Source: Dactylorhiza incarnata (taxonomy: Eukaryota > Streptophyta > Magnoliopsida > Asparagales > Orchidaceae). Taken from it: a stretch of DNA of 64,000 nucleotides. The translations under genes and the position numbers were made by a program. The stretch spans positions 21,434,001 to 21,498,000 of the forward strand of contig JAWHQI010000004.1 in assembly GCA_033032865.1 (NCBI GenBank). Direction: 5' to 3'. The notes beneath the pieces are model-generated. The model was not told the origin of the DNA. It saw only the letters and a list, made by a program, of their open reading frames with translations, and did no database searches. Each line of letters starts with the position of its first letter. Position 1 is the first letter of the stretch. This document shows, in pieces, positions 23,752 through 35,158 of the stretch.

Positions 23752-25638
23752 ATGTGTACTGAGGATTATGCTTCCGCAAGACCCCCAGTGTGTAACTTAA
23801 ATAAGTTCACACTCTGGAAGGCCAGAATAAGACTTTATATGAACTCCGTTGTTGAAGACATCTATAATTTTCTTCTCACAGGTCCTCCAGCTCCTGTCAG
23901 ACAAAAGGCAGGAGAATCCTCAACAACTAGGCTGTCCCAAGAAAGGAATGGAAAGAGGCTCAGAAGAAGGTCAATGCATATGATGCCAAGGCCATGAATA
24001 TTTTGGTATCAGCAAAGTCAGATGACATTTTCCTGGAGGTTGCTGAATGCCAATCAGCAAAAGAAATTTGGGACTCACTCACCGCAATGGTGGAAGGAAG
24101 TGTTGATGAAAGAAAGGACATAAAGACCCTTCTCATATCCCAGTATGAGAACTTTCAAAATAAAGCTGAAGAATCTGTTGTTGATGTGTATGAAAGATTC
24201 CCCATTATCATTAATGAGCTCAGAGGCTTAGACAAGGAGATATCCTTGACTGAAATTAATGATAAAATCCTCATGTGCTTCCCTAGCTCATGGGATTCCA
24301 GAATCTGGGCAATCAGAGAGTCCATGTGCCACAAAGAGATCTCAACTGAAGCTTTGCTAGCAAAGCTTAAGTCTTATGAGATGTTACTAAAGAATAGGGC
24401 TGAATCAGAAGAAAGGGAGACTACTCCAACTCCTATCCAAAGGAGCCTAGCTCTGAAAGCTACTGAAGGAGAGCCCTGTACTCCTGAAGATGAAATGTTC
24501 AGTCTGCTAGCTAGGAGATTCAAGAAATGGGTCAACACCGAAGACTCAAGGAGAAGAGAAAGAGATTCAAGACCCAGGTATGATAAAAATCCAAAGAAGG
24601 AGGTTATCTGTTATACCTGCAACAAACCAGGGCACAATGCTCCTGAGTGCCCACAAGAGCAAAGTGAAAGAAGAAACAACAAAGAGGAGAAGAAGAAGAA
24701 GAAGTCCTTCAGAGGAAAAGACAAGTTTCATTGTTGAAACCTGGAGTGATTTTGAAGCGGAATTATGCTCCTCATCATCTGAAAGTGATGATTAAGCAGC
24801 AGCAAAAGCAGCCTGCATGATGACAATAGGGATGTCATCAGATGATGAAGATGATCAGGTATCTGTTTTTGATGAATTTGATTTTAGCTCAGAAGATTTT
24901 AAAACCTTTTTTAAAGATTTCTGCATTGATTATCTTAGGGTAGAAAAGGAACTATGCATAGCTAGATCTGAATTAGAAAACATTAAGAAAGATGAAATGC
25001 ACCTAATAAATCAAATCATAATAAATGAAATTAATAATAAAGAGTTATAATTGATTAAACTTAGAAAATAAAACATAAACTTAGAAGAAGAGCTAGCAAA
25101 AGTAAAGGCATTTGAGGACTCACTCAATGGGAGGAGCCAGCAGTGCAAAGAAATCACTGAAAATCTCTCTATGAGATTTATTCACCTAGGGTTAGGAGCA
25201 GAGCCTTCCACTAGCACAGAAGCACCTAGGAAACCTGCCAAGAAAAATCTAGTGTCATTTGTTAGACCTAGTGAGTACCAACCAAGTGAGAAGAGTGGAT
25301 CATCCAAGGGTAAGGTTAATAGTCATCCAGATAAGATAGATAAACCTAATCAAGTAAATCTGAATAGGAAGGGAAGACCCCTAGGTAAGAACAATGTAGA
25401 GAGGTCAAATAACAACAACCAAAAGGCTAAAGCAAAACCTAGAATAATAAAACATTCTGCTGATCTTCTTTATTTAGATACATTTTACAGACATTACAAG
25501 TATCAAAATAATAGGTTTGGGAAACCCATTCCTTATCATCTAGAAGGGTATCATGAAAGACCCTTCTATTCCTGCATTGAACCCTATAATGGTAAAAGAA
25601 AAGGGCCCATGGTAACCCAGGTTCCTTCTAATGTTTAA
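23752..25638 (+). pseudogene. Element D gag (nearly complete, frameshifted)
   Basis: It starts with ATG at 23752, 85 bases after the primer site. The N-terminal block CNLNKFTLWKARI and the core MVEGSV, ISQYENF, KILMCFPS match C and J. A frameshift near 23,940 separates 23752-23997 from the main frame 23994-24737. The zinc knuckle CYTCNKPGHNAPEC (about 24606-24650) is intact. After it the frame breaks at about 24735, then an acidic, serine-rich part and a coiled-coil part (24817-25050) follow. The C-terminal part (25171-25638) ends with a conserved HLEGYHERPF...EPYNGK block shared with J, and TAA at 25636-25638. Codon content is normal for gag of this group, so trans-packaging by a related element is plausible. 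Confidence 0.87.
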
Positions 25639-26367
25639 ACTACTTCTGCAGGGTCAGGTAGGGTTCTACTCAGGAGAAAATGGAGTGGGGAGAATAATAT
25701 TGTTCTTGAATAAGGAACAAAATTCATACAAGGGAGTAATTTCTGCCTTGAATCTTCCTTAATGTTATTAAATTATATTATAATCTATTTTCAATAAATA
25801 TAATTGCTCAGAAAAACAGCAAGAATTTTCTAAGGAAATAGATATGTTCAATCAGAGGTGCGTCGAATAGAAGTCGACGTACCATCGACTTCTACTCAAC
25901 GCCAGCATCAAGAAGCACTCAGAGTGGACAATTCGATTAATATTCGACGCAGCGTCAAGTTCTTATCGACACATACATCGACTTATTGAACGCTGAATAA
26001 ATTCGAAGTTACGTCGACTGAAAATCAACGTAACATCGACAGGACTACGCCAACTTAAGGTCTGCTGAAAAGTCTTGAAGTTACCTCGAGTACTAGTCAA
26101 CGCAATATTGATATAACAACACGCGCAGAATTAATTCTTGAAGGCAATCTCGACACAGCTTTGCGCGCCAAATAATAAGTTTTATCGACAGTGCGTCGAC
26201 CTAAACCCTAAGTTGCGCCGATTCATCTGGTTTTAAGCAATTACTACGCCAAAACATTTACGCTTTCGAATTTTCCTTCTCTTGCTCTCTTGTTCTCCAG
26301 CTCTCCCATTCCCCTCTCTCTTTCTCTCTCTCATATTCTCTGTGTGTTTTGCAGGTACCATCACTCA
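25639..26367 (+). other. D spacer between gag and env-like ORF, with CpG boxes
   Basis: The first 200 bases are AT-rich. From 25855 to 26230 about ten GTCGA-type boxes occur, with inverted pairs such as GTCGAATAGAAGTCGAC. They match the boxes of D's own LTR. A CT-rich stretch then leads to TTTTGCAGGTAC at 26347-26358, just ahead of the env-like ATG. No trace of pol is visible. J has the same layout at 30545-29843. Confidence 0.8.
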
Positions 26368-28115
26368 ATGGCCCCTCCTAAGATTAATTCTGGATTCGAT
26401 GTGGATATTGACTCTTTCAGCGCAGCGTCCGATAGCTTCAAAGCCATCCTCTGCTTGTTTCAGGATGCTGTCTTGACCAAACAAATATCCACTAGGAGAA
26501 AGATACTTGATTTAGAACTAACAGAGTTTATGGAATCGGTACAGATAGGAGACAATGGCTCCTTTAATTGGAAAGTTTCTGAGACAGACATTCTCATCAC
26601 GTAGGAGCTGCTGAGCCAGACTTTTGATCTTCCAACTGGGAGTGACTCTGATTAGATGACATGGGAAGAGACTAAGAAAGATCTAGAGATCATGCAGTTC
26701 AGAAAGTAGAAAGCAATCAATCTCAAGAAGATTGATTTGGGATAAAAATACAAATTTCTTGCTGACATTGTGGGAAAAGTGCTGCTCTGCAAATTCTCTG
26801 CTCATGATGCAATACCAAAGTAGCAGCTGCAAAAAATGGGAGTCCTGGTCCTTAAGAAAAATATAAATTGGGGAAGGTGCCTTTTGAAAATGATTGGGCA
26901 CAAGTGCTCTCACAAGAAGAATGCATACATGAGAATAATGAGCCAAGTGCTCTTCCAACATTATCCAAGCATTTGCAAATCCAAAGAAGTCCCCATACCA
27001 CATGGTAAAAGGATAAATATTGGGATCTTTTCCTAGTGGACCATGCAGATTCAAAAGCCTGGTCAGTCTGCACCTTCTTCTCCTCCATCTCCCCCTTCTC
27101 AAAATTCTGAAAGACAAATACCTGATCCCCCAAGGGATAGTATACCTCCTCTGGACACTGTTCCAGACCTCCATCAGGATGATGCTCCATCTCCACATTC
27201 CCCTCAACAACAACAACACCAATCTTCATCAGACCCAGAGCCATCTCCCCAAATTCCTCATCAGCTACCATCCACATATGCTCCACCTCCTCCACCTATT
27301 CAAGTCTCACTAGAGTTTCTTTAGCCACTCTCCCCAATCCCTGAAAATCCACCTCCATCACCTCCTCCATCTACCTCCTTCATCCCTACAATTGATCTTG
27401 AACAAATCATCTCCAAGGTAGTTGGGATTGCCTCCTCTACATTTGCAGATTAGGTGGCCTCTCAGGTAAGAAGCTTTGATAGAAAATATTCTCAAATGCA
27501 GGATGAGCTATTAACTTTTAAAAGAACTCTCCAGAGCCTAAAGGATTTATATCTTCCTCCATGGTTACAAAGGAATTTTTAACCTCTCTAGCCAGCAATG
27601 TTAAGAAGCGGGAGAACTTATTGGAGGAAGAGAGACATGTTCTAGACTTGAGTGAACAAGGTATAGGTGAAGCTCATGCTCCTATCAAAGTGACCACCTT
27701 CTAAGGTGAACAGATCGAGGGGGAGCCTACAGATCAGGGGGAGTCTGCACCAGAAAAATAGAATGAGGAAGAAGGAGTAGAAGCAGATTAAGGTGAGCTC
27801 CCGGATACTAAGGGGGAGCTGATGGATGAAGAGATGGAAGATGTAAATCAGTATCTTGCAGATGTGAATGAGGAGAAAATAGATGCATCAGATCAGGGGG
27901 AGCTTATAATAAATTAGTGGGAGCCAAAGAATTATACTCTGGATGAGGTTGCCCAGATAGCTCAGGAAGCTGCACAGCAGGCTGAAGCAAATGCAAACTC
28001 TCAGGGGGAGCTTCCCAAAGATGCTACTACAAAAGATGATGAGCCTCTGAACATTGCTTCTAGGAGGGTAAAAGTATTTTCAAGGAAGATAAGAACTCAT
28101 GGGAAGGACCAGTAA
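26368..28115 (+). pseudogene. Element D env-like 3' ORF (broken)
   Basis: It begins with ATG at 26368, ten bases after a splice-acceptor-like TTTTGCAG. The first 220 codons include a KKNINWGRCLL stretch that resembles plant transposon ORF1-type proteins, a low-confidence likeness. A proline-rich part (27043-27420) follows, then SSMV.KEFLTSL and a charged C-terminal part with repeated QGE. Many in-frame stops occur (about 26602, 26655, 26707, 26743, 26821, 27034, 27322, 27452), most readable as Trp to stop. A frameshift lies near 27550. The end is TAA at 28113-28115. Position after gag, with boxes upstream and polypurine motifs downstream, fits the env-like ORF of some Sireviruses; I see no clear signal peptide or membrane segment. 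Confidence 0.6.
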
Positions 28116-28321
28116 TGTACTCTGTAAAGATTTATAGTTCCTGAGAAAAAATAGTTGTGGATATCTACATATTTCTTGACAATAGAATGAAATGGCTTGT
28201 GAAAAATAGTATGTTATTTTATTATATCTATGCTGTCCTATATGTATTTTTGTTTTATGCAAACAAATGTGTAAAATCCCTTTATTCAAATTGGAAAATT
28301 TGTTAAGATAAATAGGGGGAG
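27716..28321 (+). promoter_or_regulatory. Polypurine motif cluster of element D, overlapping the env-like ORF
   Basis: GGGGGAG or CAGGGGGAG occurs near 27718, 27738, 27811, 27896 and 28004 inside the reading frame, and finally at 28315-28321, two bases before the 3' LTR. The internal copies encode Gln/Lys-Gly-Glu. Confidence 0.8.
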
Positions 28322-28323
28322 AT

Positions 28324-29125
28324 TGTTGGGAAAACCCCCTTAGATTTAACTTAACAAATTACCTGAAAGTGATTTTATTTCTTAGGATTGATTGACCCAT
28401 TGTATAGTGAGGGTAATCTGGTCATTAGATGTCTTAGGGTGTCACACTCAACCTAGGGTGTCAAGAACAAATCAAGAGAAGCAAAATTGGGCAAAGTTAA
28501 CACTTGCGTCGTATAGAATTTGACGCAACGTCAAGTTATTGTAAATGCTACTCTGACTAGAAGTCCAAGTGGTTCACCCTTCTGTCGAAGTAATTCAAGT
28601 TGATGCTATGTCGAATAGATATCGATGTAGAGATCATGGATCTATCGAAGTACTTTTAGAAGTCAACTCAGCTTCTACTTCAACTCAGGGCAGAAGGAAG
28701 TATCTATCAAAGAAACCTAAAGTCGACGCAACGTCGGCTTCATATCGACGTAAATAATGAAGCTCAGAGCCATACCTTTAAATCTACGGTTACGTTGATA
28801 GGGTATAGACACAACATCGACTAATAGAGTTCAGTCAGATCAAGGGTGAATTCAAAGCTGCTTCTACAAGAACTCGAAGGTGCGTCGATCAGAGAGGAAG
28901 AGAACTCGACGCTACATCGAATATAGTCTGAAAAGGGAAACCTTTTCAGTTGTCATTTTTGGACCCTCTCTCATGGCCAATCTCTCTCAAAACCATTCCC
29001 CAATGGCTCCTTAATTGCCTCAAATGGAATGAAGAACTAAAAGAGGACAAAAAGCTTTCTTTGGAAATATGCTTAATGTTGGTGAACGGGTCGGTAATTA
29101 AAGAAGGAAAGACAGAGAATTTGTC
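28324..29125 (+). repeat. Element D 3' LTR, first 802 bases only
   Basis: TGTTGGGAAAACCCCC follows the polypurine tract and aligns with the 5' LTR to GAGAATTTGTC. After 29125 the sequence leaves the LTR and is J internal DNA in the opposite orientation. The missing half is about 910 bases. Confidence 0.9.
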
Positions 29126-29264
29126 ATTTCATACATTGTCATACATAGACAATATGATATGATAGAACAAAATCACTTGCCATTTCATACATTGTTTAGG
29201 AATTATATTGTTCACCGCAACTATTTGCTTTTAGAAAGTATAGTATTGACAGAATACCTGAGCT

Positions 29265-29842
29265 TCAATGCTCCTTATCAAAAGTTTTCCTTTTTCTTGA
29301 GATAACTATTGGAATTACCTTTCTTGGGGCAAATGTTAGTGGTTCATTCTCTTCTTCAAAATTCCACTCTGTTTCTTTATTGATTTCATCATCGTTGAGA
29401 AGATCCCCTTGAGATTGAGCATTCTCCTCAGCATCCTGAGCAGCTTCCTTAACAATTATTGCAACCTCATCTAGAAGTAGATCATCTACAAGGTGCTCCC
29501 CCTGATTTTCTACAGGCAATGCTTCAGTTGGTTCTTGGGTTATTGTAAGAATCTCCCCCTGGTTTTGTACTGGATTATCTTGGGGAATTGTTTGAGCTCC
29601 CCCTAGACATTTGCATCTGGACATACTTTTTGAAACACATTAAGTTTATCAGGCTTTTCCACATCGTTATCCTTCTCCTAGTCATTCTTTTCTAGGATAG
29701 ACCTTTCTTCCTCCTGAATTTTCTCCCCCTTCTTAACCTTGCTGAGAAGGGAGGTTAAGAACTCTTTATTGACCATGGAGGAGGACACAAATTCTTTGAG
29801 AGCCATGAGAGACCCTCTTGAATCAAGTATTTCACTTTCCAT
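29265..29842 (-). pseudogene. Element J env-like ORF, N-terminally shortened
   Basis: ATG at 29842-29840 follows a CTTTCAG acceptor-like sequence. The opening matches the middle of the D ORF at its SSMV.KEFLTSL block (D about 27557), so about 390 codons present in D are absent here. A TAG near 29678 and a frameshift break it. The C-terminal part has KEAAQDAEENAQSQGD and NQGE tripeptides coded by CAGGGGGAG. It is acidic with no visible membrane segment. The end at 29265 is aligned with D's. Confidence 0.6.
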
Positions 29843-29939
29843 CTGAAAGTGCAGGAGAACTAGAGAAGAGGAGAGCAAGTGTGCAAGGAGGAGAGAAAAT
29901 TCAAAAGCGTAAGGAATTTGACGCTGAAGTTGCTTAAAA

Positions 29940-30340
29940 GAAGATGATTCGTCGCAACTTAGGGTTTTATCTGAAGCACCGTCGAAAAGATTAATGGACA
30001 GTGCGCCAAACTGTGTCTAAGTAACTTCTAGAAGTGAAGCTGCGCGCGCTTGGCATGTCGACGTTGCATCGATTAAAACTCGATGCATCTTCAAATTTGA
30101 CGAGCGGCTATTAATTCATCGATATGAAATCAACGTTGCTTCGAATGCTTTTTGAATTATCTGCTCTGTACAACTCTCGAAGCTAGCGTCGAATAGAATT
30201 AGACGGTACGTCGAATTCTATTCGACGGAACTCTGAATTAGCAGTTGCCCATTGCTTTTTGAGCTAGCGTCGAGTAGAATTAGATGGCACGTCAAATTCT
30301 ATTCAACATAACTCTGAATGAATAGTACTATTTACTTAGA
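29940..30340 (-). repeat. J spacer box array
   Basis: About ten TCGA-core boxes, including paired forms GCGTCGAATAGAATTAGACG and CGTCGAATTCTATTCGACG, lie between gag and the env-like ORF. They correspond to D 25855-26230 and to the boxes of the J LTR (33640-34020). Confidence 0.8.
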
Positions 30341-30544
30341 AAGTTCTTGCTGTTTTTCCCAGCAATGATTTTTAATGAAAATAGTATTTATACTAATATT
30401 TTCATGAATTATAAACTCATCAGAGAATTTTGGAGTATAGATTACTCCCTTTGCATACGAGTTGTTTACAATTGATCATCCACTTCTTTCTTTTCTCTTC
30501 ACTTTCTCTAGGAAAATAACTCTACATTTTCCTGCACAGGTAAC

Positions 30545-32446
30545 TTAAACATTAGAAGGTACCCAGGTTACCTTGGGCCCTTTGCTTTTACCATTATAGG
30601 GTTCTATGAAAAAGTAGAAGGGTCTTTCATAATATCCCTTTGGATGGCAGATAGTGAGTTTATCAAACCATGATCTATTATTTTGATAATTCAGATATGT
30701 ATAAAATGTATCTAAATATAATAAATTAGCAGAATGTTATTTATTTTACTTCTGATTTTAACCTTTTGATTATTATTGGTTAATTTCTCTGCATTACTTT
30801 TTCCTAGAGATTTCTTTTCTTTGTTTGGATTTATGTTATTAACTATAGTTATTTTATCTGGATGATTAATATTCTGATCCATAGGTTTTGCCCTTCCCTC
30901 ACTAGATTGATAGTCACTAGGTCTAATGAATCTAACTGGATTTTTCTAGGCAGGTTTCCTAGGGACCTCTATGCAAGTGCATGGGTCTGCTCCTAGACCT
31001 AGGTGCTTAAATCTCATGGAGAGATTTTATGTAATATTTTTTTAGCTTTTGACTCCTCCCATTGAGAGAGTCCTCAAAGGCTTTTGCCTTTGTTAGCTCT
31101 TCTTTTAACTTTTGATTTTCATTTCATATGTCTATCAATTCTGTTTCTTTTTCTTGAATTTCATTTCTCAGATCATTATTTAGTGAATATAATTCATCTT
31201 TCATAAACTGTTCGAATTCTTCCCTATTTGTTTCTAATTCTTTTTGTATATTTAGGAAATCGTTGCAGAATTATTTAAAGCAAACTTTAAAATCATCAGA
31301 ATTAAAATCAAAATTATCAAACATGGATACCTGTATTCCTCATCATCTGAGGATATCCCCAATGCCATCATGCAGGCAACTTCTACTTCTGCTTCTTCAT
31401 CACTTTTAGATGAAGAGGATCTTATCTCTTCTTCAGAGTCACTCTAGGTTTCAGCAATGAACCCCTTGCCCTTCTTCTTGTCTTTCTTCCTAAAAGACTT
31501 CTTCTTCTTCTCATCCTTATTGCTGCTCCTTTCCCTTTGTTCCTGTGGGATCTCAGGATCTATGTTCCCTGGCTTGTTGCAGGAGAAGCAGATCACCTCC
31601 TTCTTTGGAGTCCTGTCATATCTGGGCTTTGAGCTCCTTTCTCTTCTCCTTGAGTCTTCTGTCTTGACCTATTTTTTGAATATCCTTGCTAGGAGGATGA
31701 ACATTTCATCTTCAGTATAAGATAACTCTCCTTCAGCAGCCTTCAAAGAAAGGTTCTTTTGAATGGGAGTTGAGATTGTTTCACTTGCCTCTGATTCAGC
31801 TCTGCTCTTCAGAAGCAACTCATATGACTTAAGCTTTCCTAGCAAAGAATTAGTTGAGATTTCTGTGGCATCTGGACTCTCGGATGGCCCAGATCCTTGA
31901 ATCTGATGAGCTGGGGTAGCATATAAGGATCTTATCATTGATTTCTGACAAGGAAATTTCCTTGTCCAGACTCCTTAGCTCAATAATAATGATGCTGAAT
32001 CTGTCATACATTTCAGCAACACTTTCATCAGCATTCTTTTGAAAGTTCTCATATTGGGATATGAGAAGGGACTAAATGTCCTTTCTTTAATCAGAGCTTC
32101 CTTCTACCATTCTGGTGAGAGATTCCCAGATCTCTTTTGTTGATTGGCAGTCAGCTACTTTCTGGAAAATGTCATCTGACATGGTGGAAATTAGAATGTT
32201 CATAGCTTTGATATCATATGCCATCTGCTTCTTCTCTGTCTCTGCCCAGTCAACCCTAGGTACAGGTTCCTGTGTTGAAGATCCACTGGCATCTTTCTTG
32301 TAAGGGGTTGGAGGACCTAAAATGATAACATCAAAGATGTCTTCATCAATGGAGTTCATATAGAGTTTTATTCTAGCCTTCCAGAGTGTAAACTTGTTCA
32401 GATTACACACTGGTGGTCTATTTGATGCATAATCCTTAGAACTTAT
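30545..32446 (-). pseudogene. Element J gag (broken)
   Basis: The reading corresponds to D gag from its first codons; the D ATG position here reads ATA. Open pieces are 32410-32087 (CNLNKFTLWKARI to MVEGSS, then TAA) and 31938-31669. The zinc knuckle is degenerate: CFSCNKPGNIDPEI has Asn for His and Ile for the last Cys (about 31590). The tail ends with the same YYERPF...EPYNGK block as D and TAA at 30547-30545. Stops and frameshifts are more numerous than in D. Confidence 0.83.
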
Positions 32447-32542
32447 TTTATTTTAGAAAATAGTTATAATTAATTTTAAAATAGGTAAATGAGAGTAGGA
32501 GATCTTTTGATCAAGGTGTTAACCTAATAATGATCAACCTCC

Positions 32543-32553
32543 CTCTGATAACA
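32543..32553 (-). other. Primer binding site of element J (mutated)
   Basis: On the minus strand TTGTTATCAGAGG follows the LTR end where D has TTGGTATCAGAGG, one base changed. Confidence 0.75.
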
Positions 32554-32555
32554 AT

Positions 32556-34194
32556 TGAAAGTGCACAGTGTGCCTCTGAGAATTCTTTAAAGGGGGGGGG
32601 GGTGAATAGAGATTTAAATACTTTTACCCTAACTGTGCTTACAATAAAACAATACTAAGTATTATGCACTGAATAAAACCAAAATAGAGTAAATAAGTGT
32701 TGTAAATATAAAGAAGAAAGAAAATAGTAAGCTATAAGTGGGACATCACAGAAAAGGAAAAACACATACACAAGGATTTTTATAGAGGTTCCCCAAAATG
32801 TGTGTAGTACTCTCTTCTACCTCCCTGGTAGGATTGCACAACTTGTGCTTGAGTCTTTTGATAAGGAGACTGTTAGAACAATAAATCTTTTGATAAGGAG
32901 ATCTTGAACCACTGAGTCTTTTGGTAAGGAGACTCATAGAACCAAAGATCTTTTGATAAGGAGATCTTGAATCACCGAATCCTTTAGAAGAGGGATTCTT
33001 AAAACTCTTTTACAGTTTATGGAAATAGTAAGAAGAAAGTTAGAGGGAGAAGGTAAGAATTCTGTTCTCAAAATTCTTCAGAATCTCTGATGTTGCTTCT
33101 GTCATTCTTTCACGGGATCTAAAATGATAAACCCTTGCTTATGATAGTGATAATTTATAAGTGTTATTTTGCTTGATCCTTTTTCTCTCAGCACTTGTTG
33201 AAGTTCTGCTGCTGTATAATGATGAAGAAGAAGCAACAGTGTATATTCCTGTGCAAAGAGAGATCACTTATGTCTGTCTGTCTTTTTTTTTGGTTTTGAG
33301 AGGGAATAAGATGAAGACCTTATTCGACAGCCAAAATAATATGATAACTAGATTGTTTTTTCTTCTCCTCTTTTTCATACTTATTGTGTATGATTGAGTT
33401 TTCGAATACCTTTCTTCTTTTGGCTTGTCCTGAAAAGGAATTCCTCTTACCCACCTAATTTCCTTTCACCTTTTGTTCTCAACCCGTCCATTCATTTTGA
33501 ATACCTTCCAAAAGTAATTTGACGTGTCCTGGAAAGCTTCATTCTATTCTTCACAACAAATGAGTTGTTTGAGAACAGTCTTTAGCCTGGTGGTCCTTCT
33601 GAAAAGGTCCCAAAAGAACAGCTGAAAAAGCTTCCTTTTTCTGACCGTAATCGATGTTGCGTCGACTTCATCAACCTTCATGTCAATGGACCTCTGAGTT
33701 CTTATTGACGTAGCTTTGAATTTCTTCTTAGCTATGGCTGAACTCAGATGTTGACGTTAAGTTGATTCCTTATCGACGTGTCCATCGAGTTGAAGCCTTG
33801 CACTTGAGCTTTTATTTTCTGCGTAGAATTGTAGTCAAAGTTGCATCGACTTCTGAGATGGCTTCGACAAGCTCTTCCTTCTACGTCGAGTTTCTTTCAA
33901 CGTTGCGTTGACTTGACATTATACTTCGATGGACTGAATAAGTTGCTCCGACTTCTAGTCAGAACTATGTCGATATCCAGTCGAAGTTGCGTCAACTTTT
34001 ATTTGACGCAATTCTTGTCTTAACGTGTTTTGTGATTGCTTTGACATGGCCCTGACACTCTAAGTTGAGTGTAACATCCTAAGACATCTAATGACCAATT
34101 TACCCTTACTATACAATGTGGGTAATATAATCTAAGAAGTAAAATCAAGTATAGTTAATTTGTTAAGTTAAATCAAAAGGAGTTTTTCCCAACA
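32556..34194 (-). repeat. Element J 5' LTR (about 1639 bp)
   Basis: The plus strand opens TGAAAGTGCACAGTGTGCCTC, then a run of G, the reverse complement of the D LTR end. It closes with TTTTTCCCAACA at 34194, the reverse complement of the D LTR start. It includes the same ATCTCCTTATCAAAAG repeats (32870-32970) and TCGACG boxes. Confidence 0.88.
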
Positions 34195-35103
34195 TATAAC
34201 CCAAAGCTTAATTTAAGAAGTTCACCAAGATTAAATCAACTAAAAATTTCAAGAAAATTCTCAGGGCATAATGGTGTTATCACGAGATTACTGGCTAAGT
34301 TTCATCGTTTTCTAAGTCAAATTGTCCAGCAATAATAATTATTCAAGAAAACATTAAATTCACACTTTGTCTAAGAACTACTGTAATTCCTCAGAGATTA
34401 AATATGAAAAAATTATCCAGACATCATTTTGGTCAAATAAGCCTACTGACCAAGTTTCATAATTTTCCCGAATAAAATTGACCAACAAAAAGAATTATTT
34501 AAGGAGACCATCAATTTTCAATTTGTAAAGAAACATAATAAAATGTCCCACCATAAATTCTGATAAAATTTCCAGAACATATTATTGATCTCAAAAACTT
34601 AATTACCCAATTTCATGTAATACTAAATTCATTCACCCATCTAAATGTGGGCAAGCTAATTGGGGGAATTTTGGGTATATGTGTTATAGTGAATTATAAT
34701 AACACTAAAAATTCCAAGTAAATTTCCCTGAGTGTAATTTCACCTTCTATAGTGAATTCCAAAGTTTGATGACATTCCAAGGCCATCTGACCCTAGGTTT
34801 CACAATTATGTCAAATGGGACATAAGTACACAAGCTCTACATTCCTAGGGAAATCAACCCAAATGTTATTGTATTTTCTTGAGATGATAGATCTCATAAT
34901 TCAAAGTGCATGTTTCAATTTTGGTAAACATTGACTAAGGGACTAAATTTATATCCATAAAATAGCAAGCATATAATACACATCCATTTTTCCCACGTCA
35001 ACATGGTCTTGCATATGGCTTTCCATCACATGCATGAACCCAAATGGGCTGAAACTTTAACTATGCTCATAATAGGTCTAATAAAATTTCCCACCAAATT
35101 TTC

Positions 35104-35119
35104 GGGTGGGGGTGGGTGT

Positions 35120-35150
<31 letters not shown>

Positions 35151-35158
35151 GGGGGGGG
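35104..35158 (+). repeat. GT microsatellite and 25-base G run
   Basis: GGGTGGGGGTGGG passes into (TG)n and then an uninterrupted run of 25 G (35134-35158). It could form G-quadruplex DNA. Its length may be unreliable in the assembly. Confidence 0.9.

Larger units (their letters stand above)
21942..29125 (+). mobile_element. Element D: pol-less Sirevirus relative with gag and env-like ORF
   Basis: A full 5' LTR, primer site, gag with intact CCHC, a box-rich spacer, a proline-rich env-like 3' ORF, polypurine motifs and the first 802 bases of a 3' LTR are present. No protease, integrase, reverse transcriptase or RNase H sequence occurs between gag and the 3' ORF. The 5' LTR start is TCTTGGG where the 3' copy has TGTTGGG. 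The left flank is AATTT in B. The right part of the 3' LTR is missing at the junction with J. Confidence 0.85.
29126..34194 (-). mobile_element. Element J: second pol-less element of the D type, inverted
   Basis: Read on the minus strand: full 5' LTR (34194-32556), primer site, gag (32446-30545), box-rich spacer, a shortened env-like ORF (29842-29265) and the start of the 3' noncoding region, which stops at 29126. The 3' LTR is missing. Gag joins the spacer and env-like region exactly as in D, with no pol. The right flank is gypsy K. Confidence 0.85.

Noticed and set aside
26836..27222. Minus-strand ORFs of up to 179 codons opposite the D env-like ORF
   Set aside because: They are antisense to a proline-rich frame, with no supporting similarity; the sense strand agrees with J and with element orientation.
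26368..28115. True envelope gene in D
   Set aside because: Position fits the env-like ORF of Sireviruses, but no signal peptide, membrane segment or cleavage site is visible, so only env-like is claimed.
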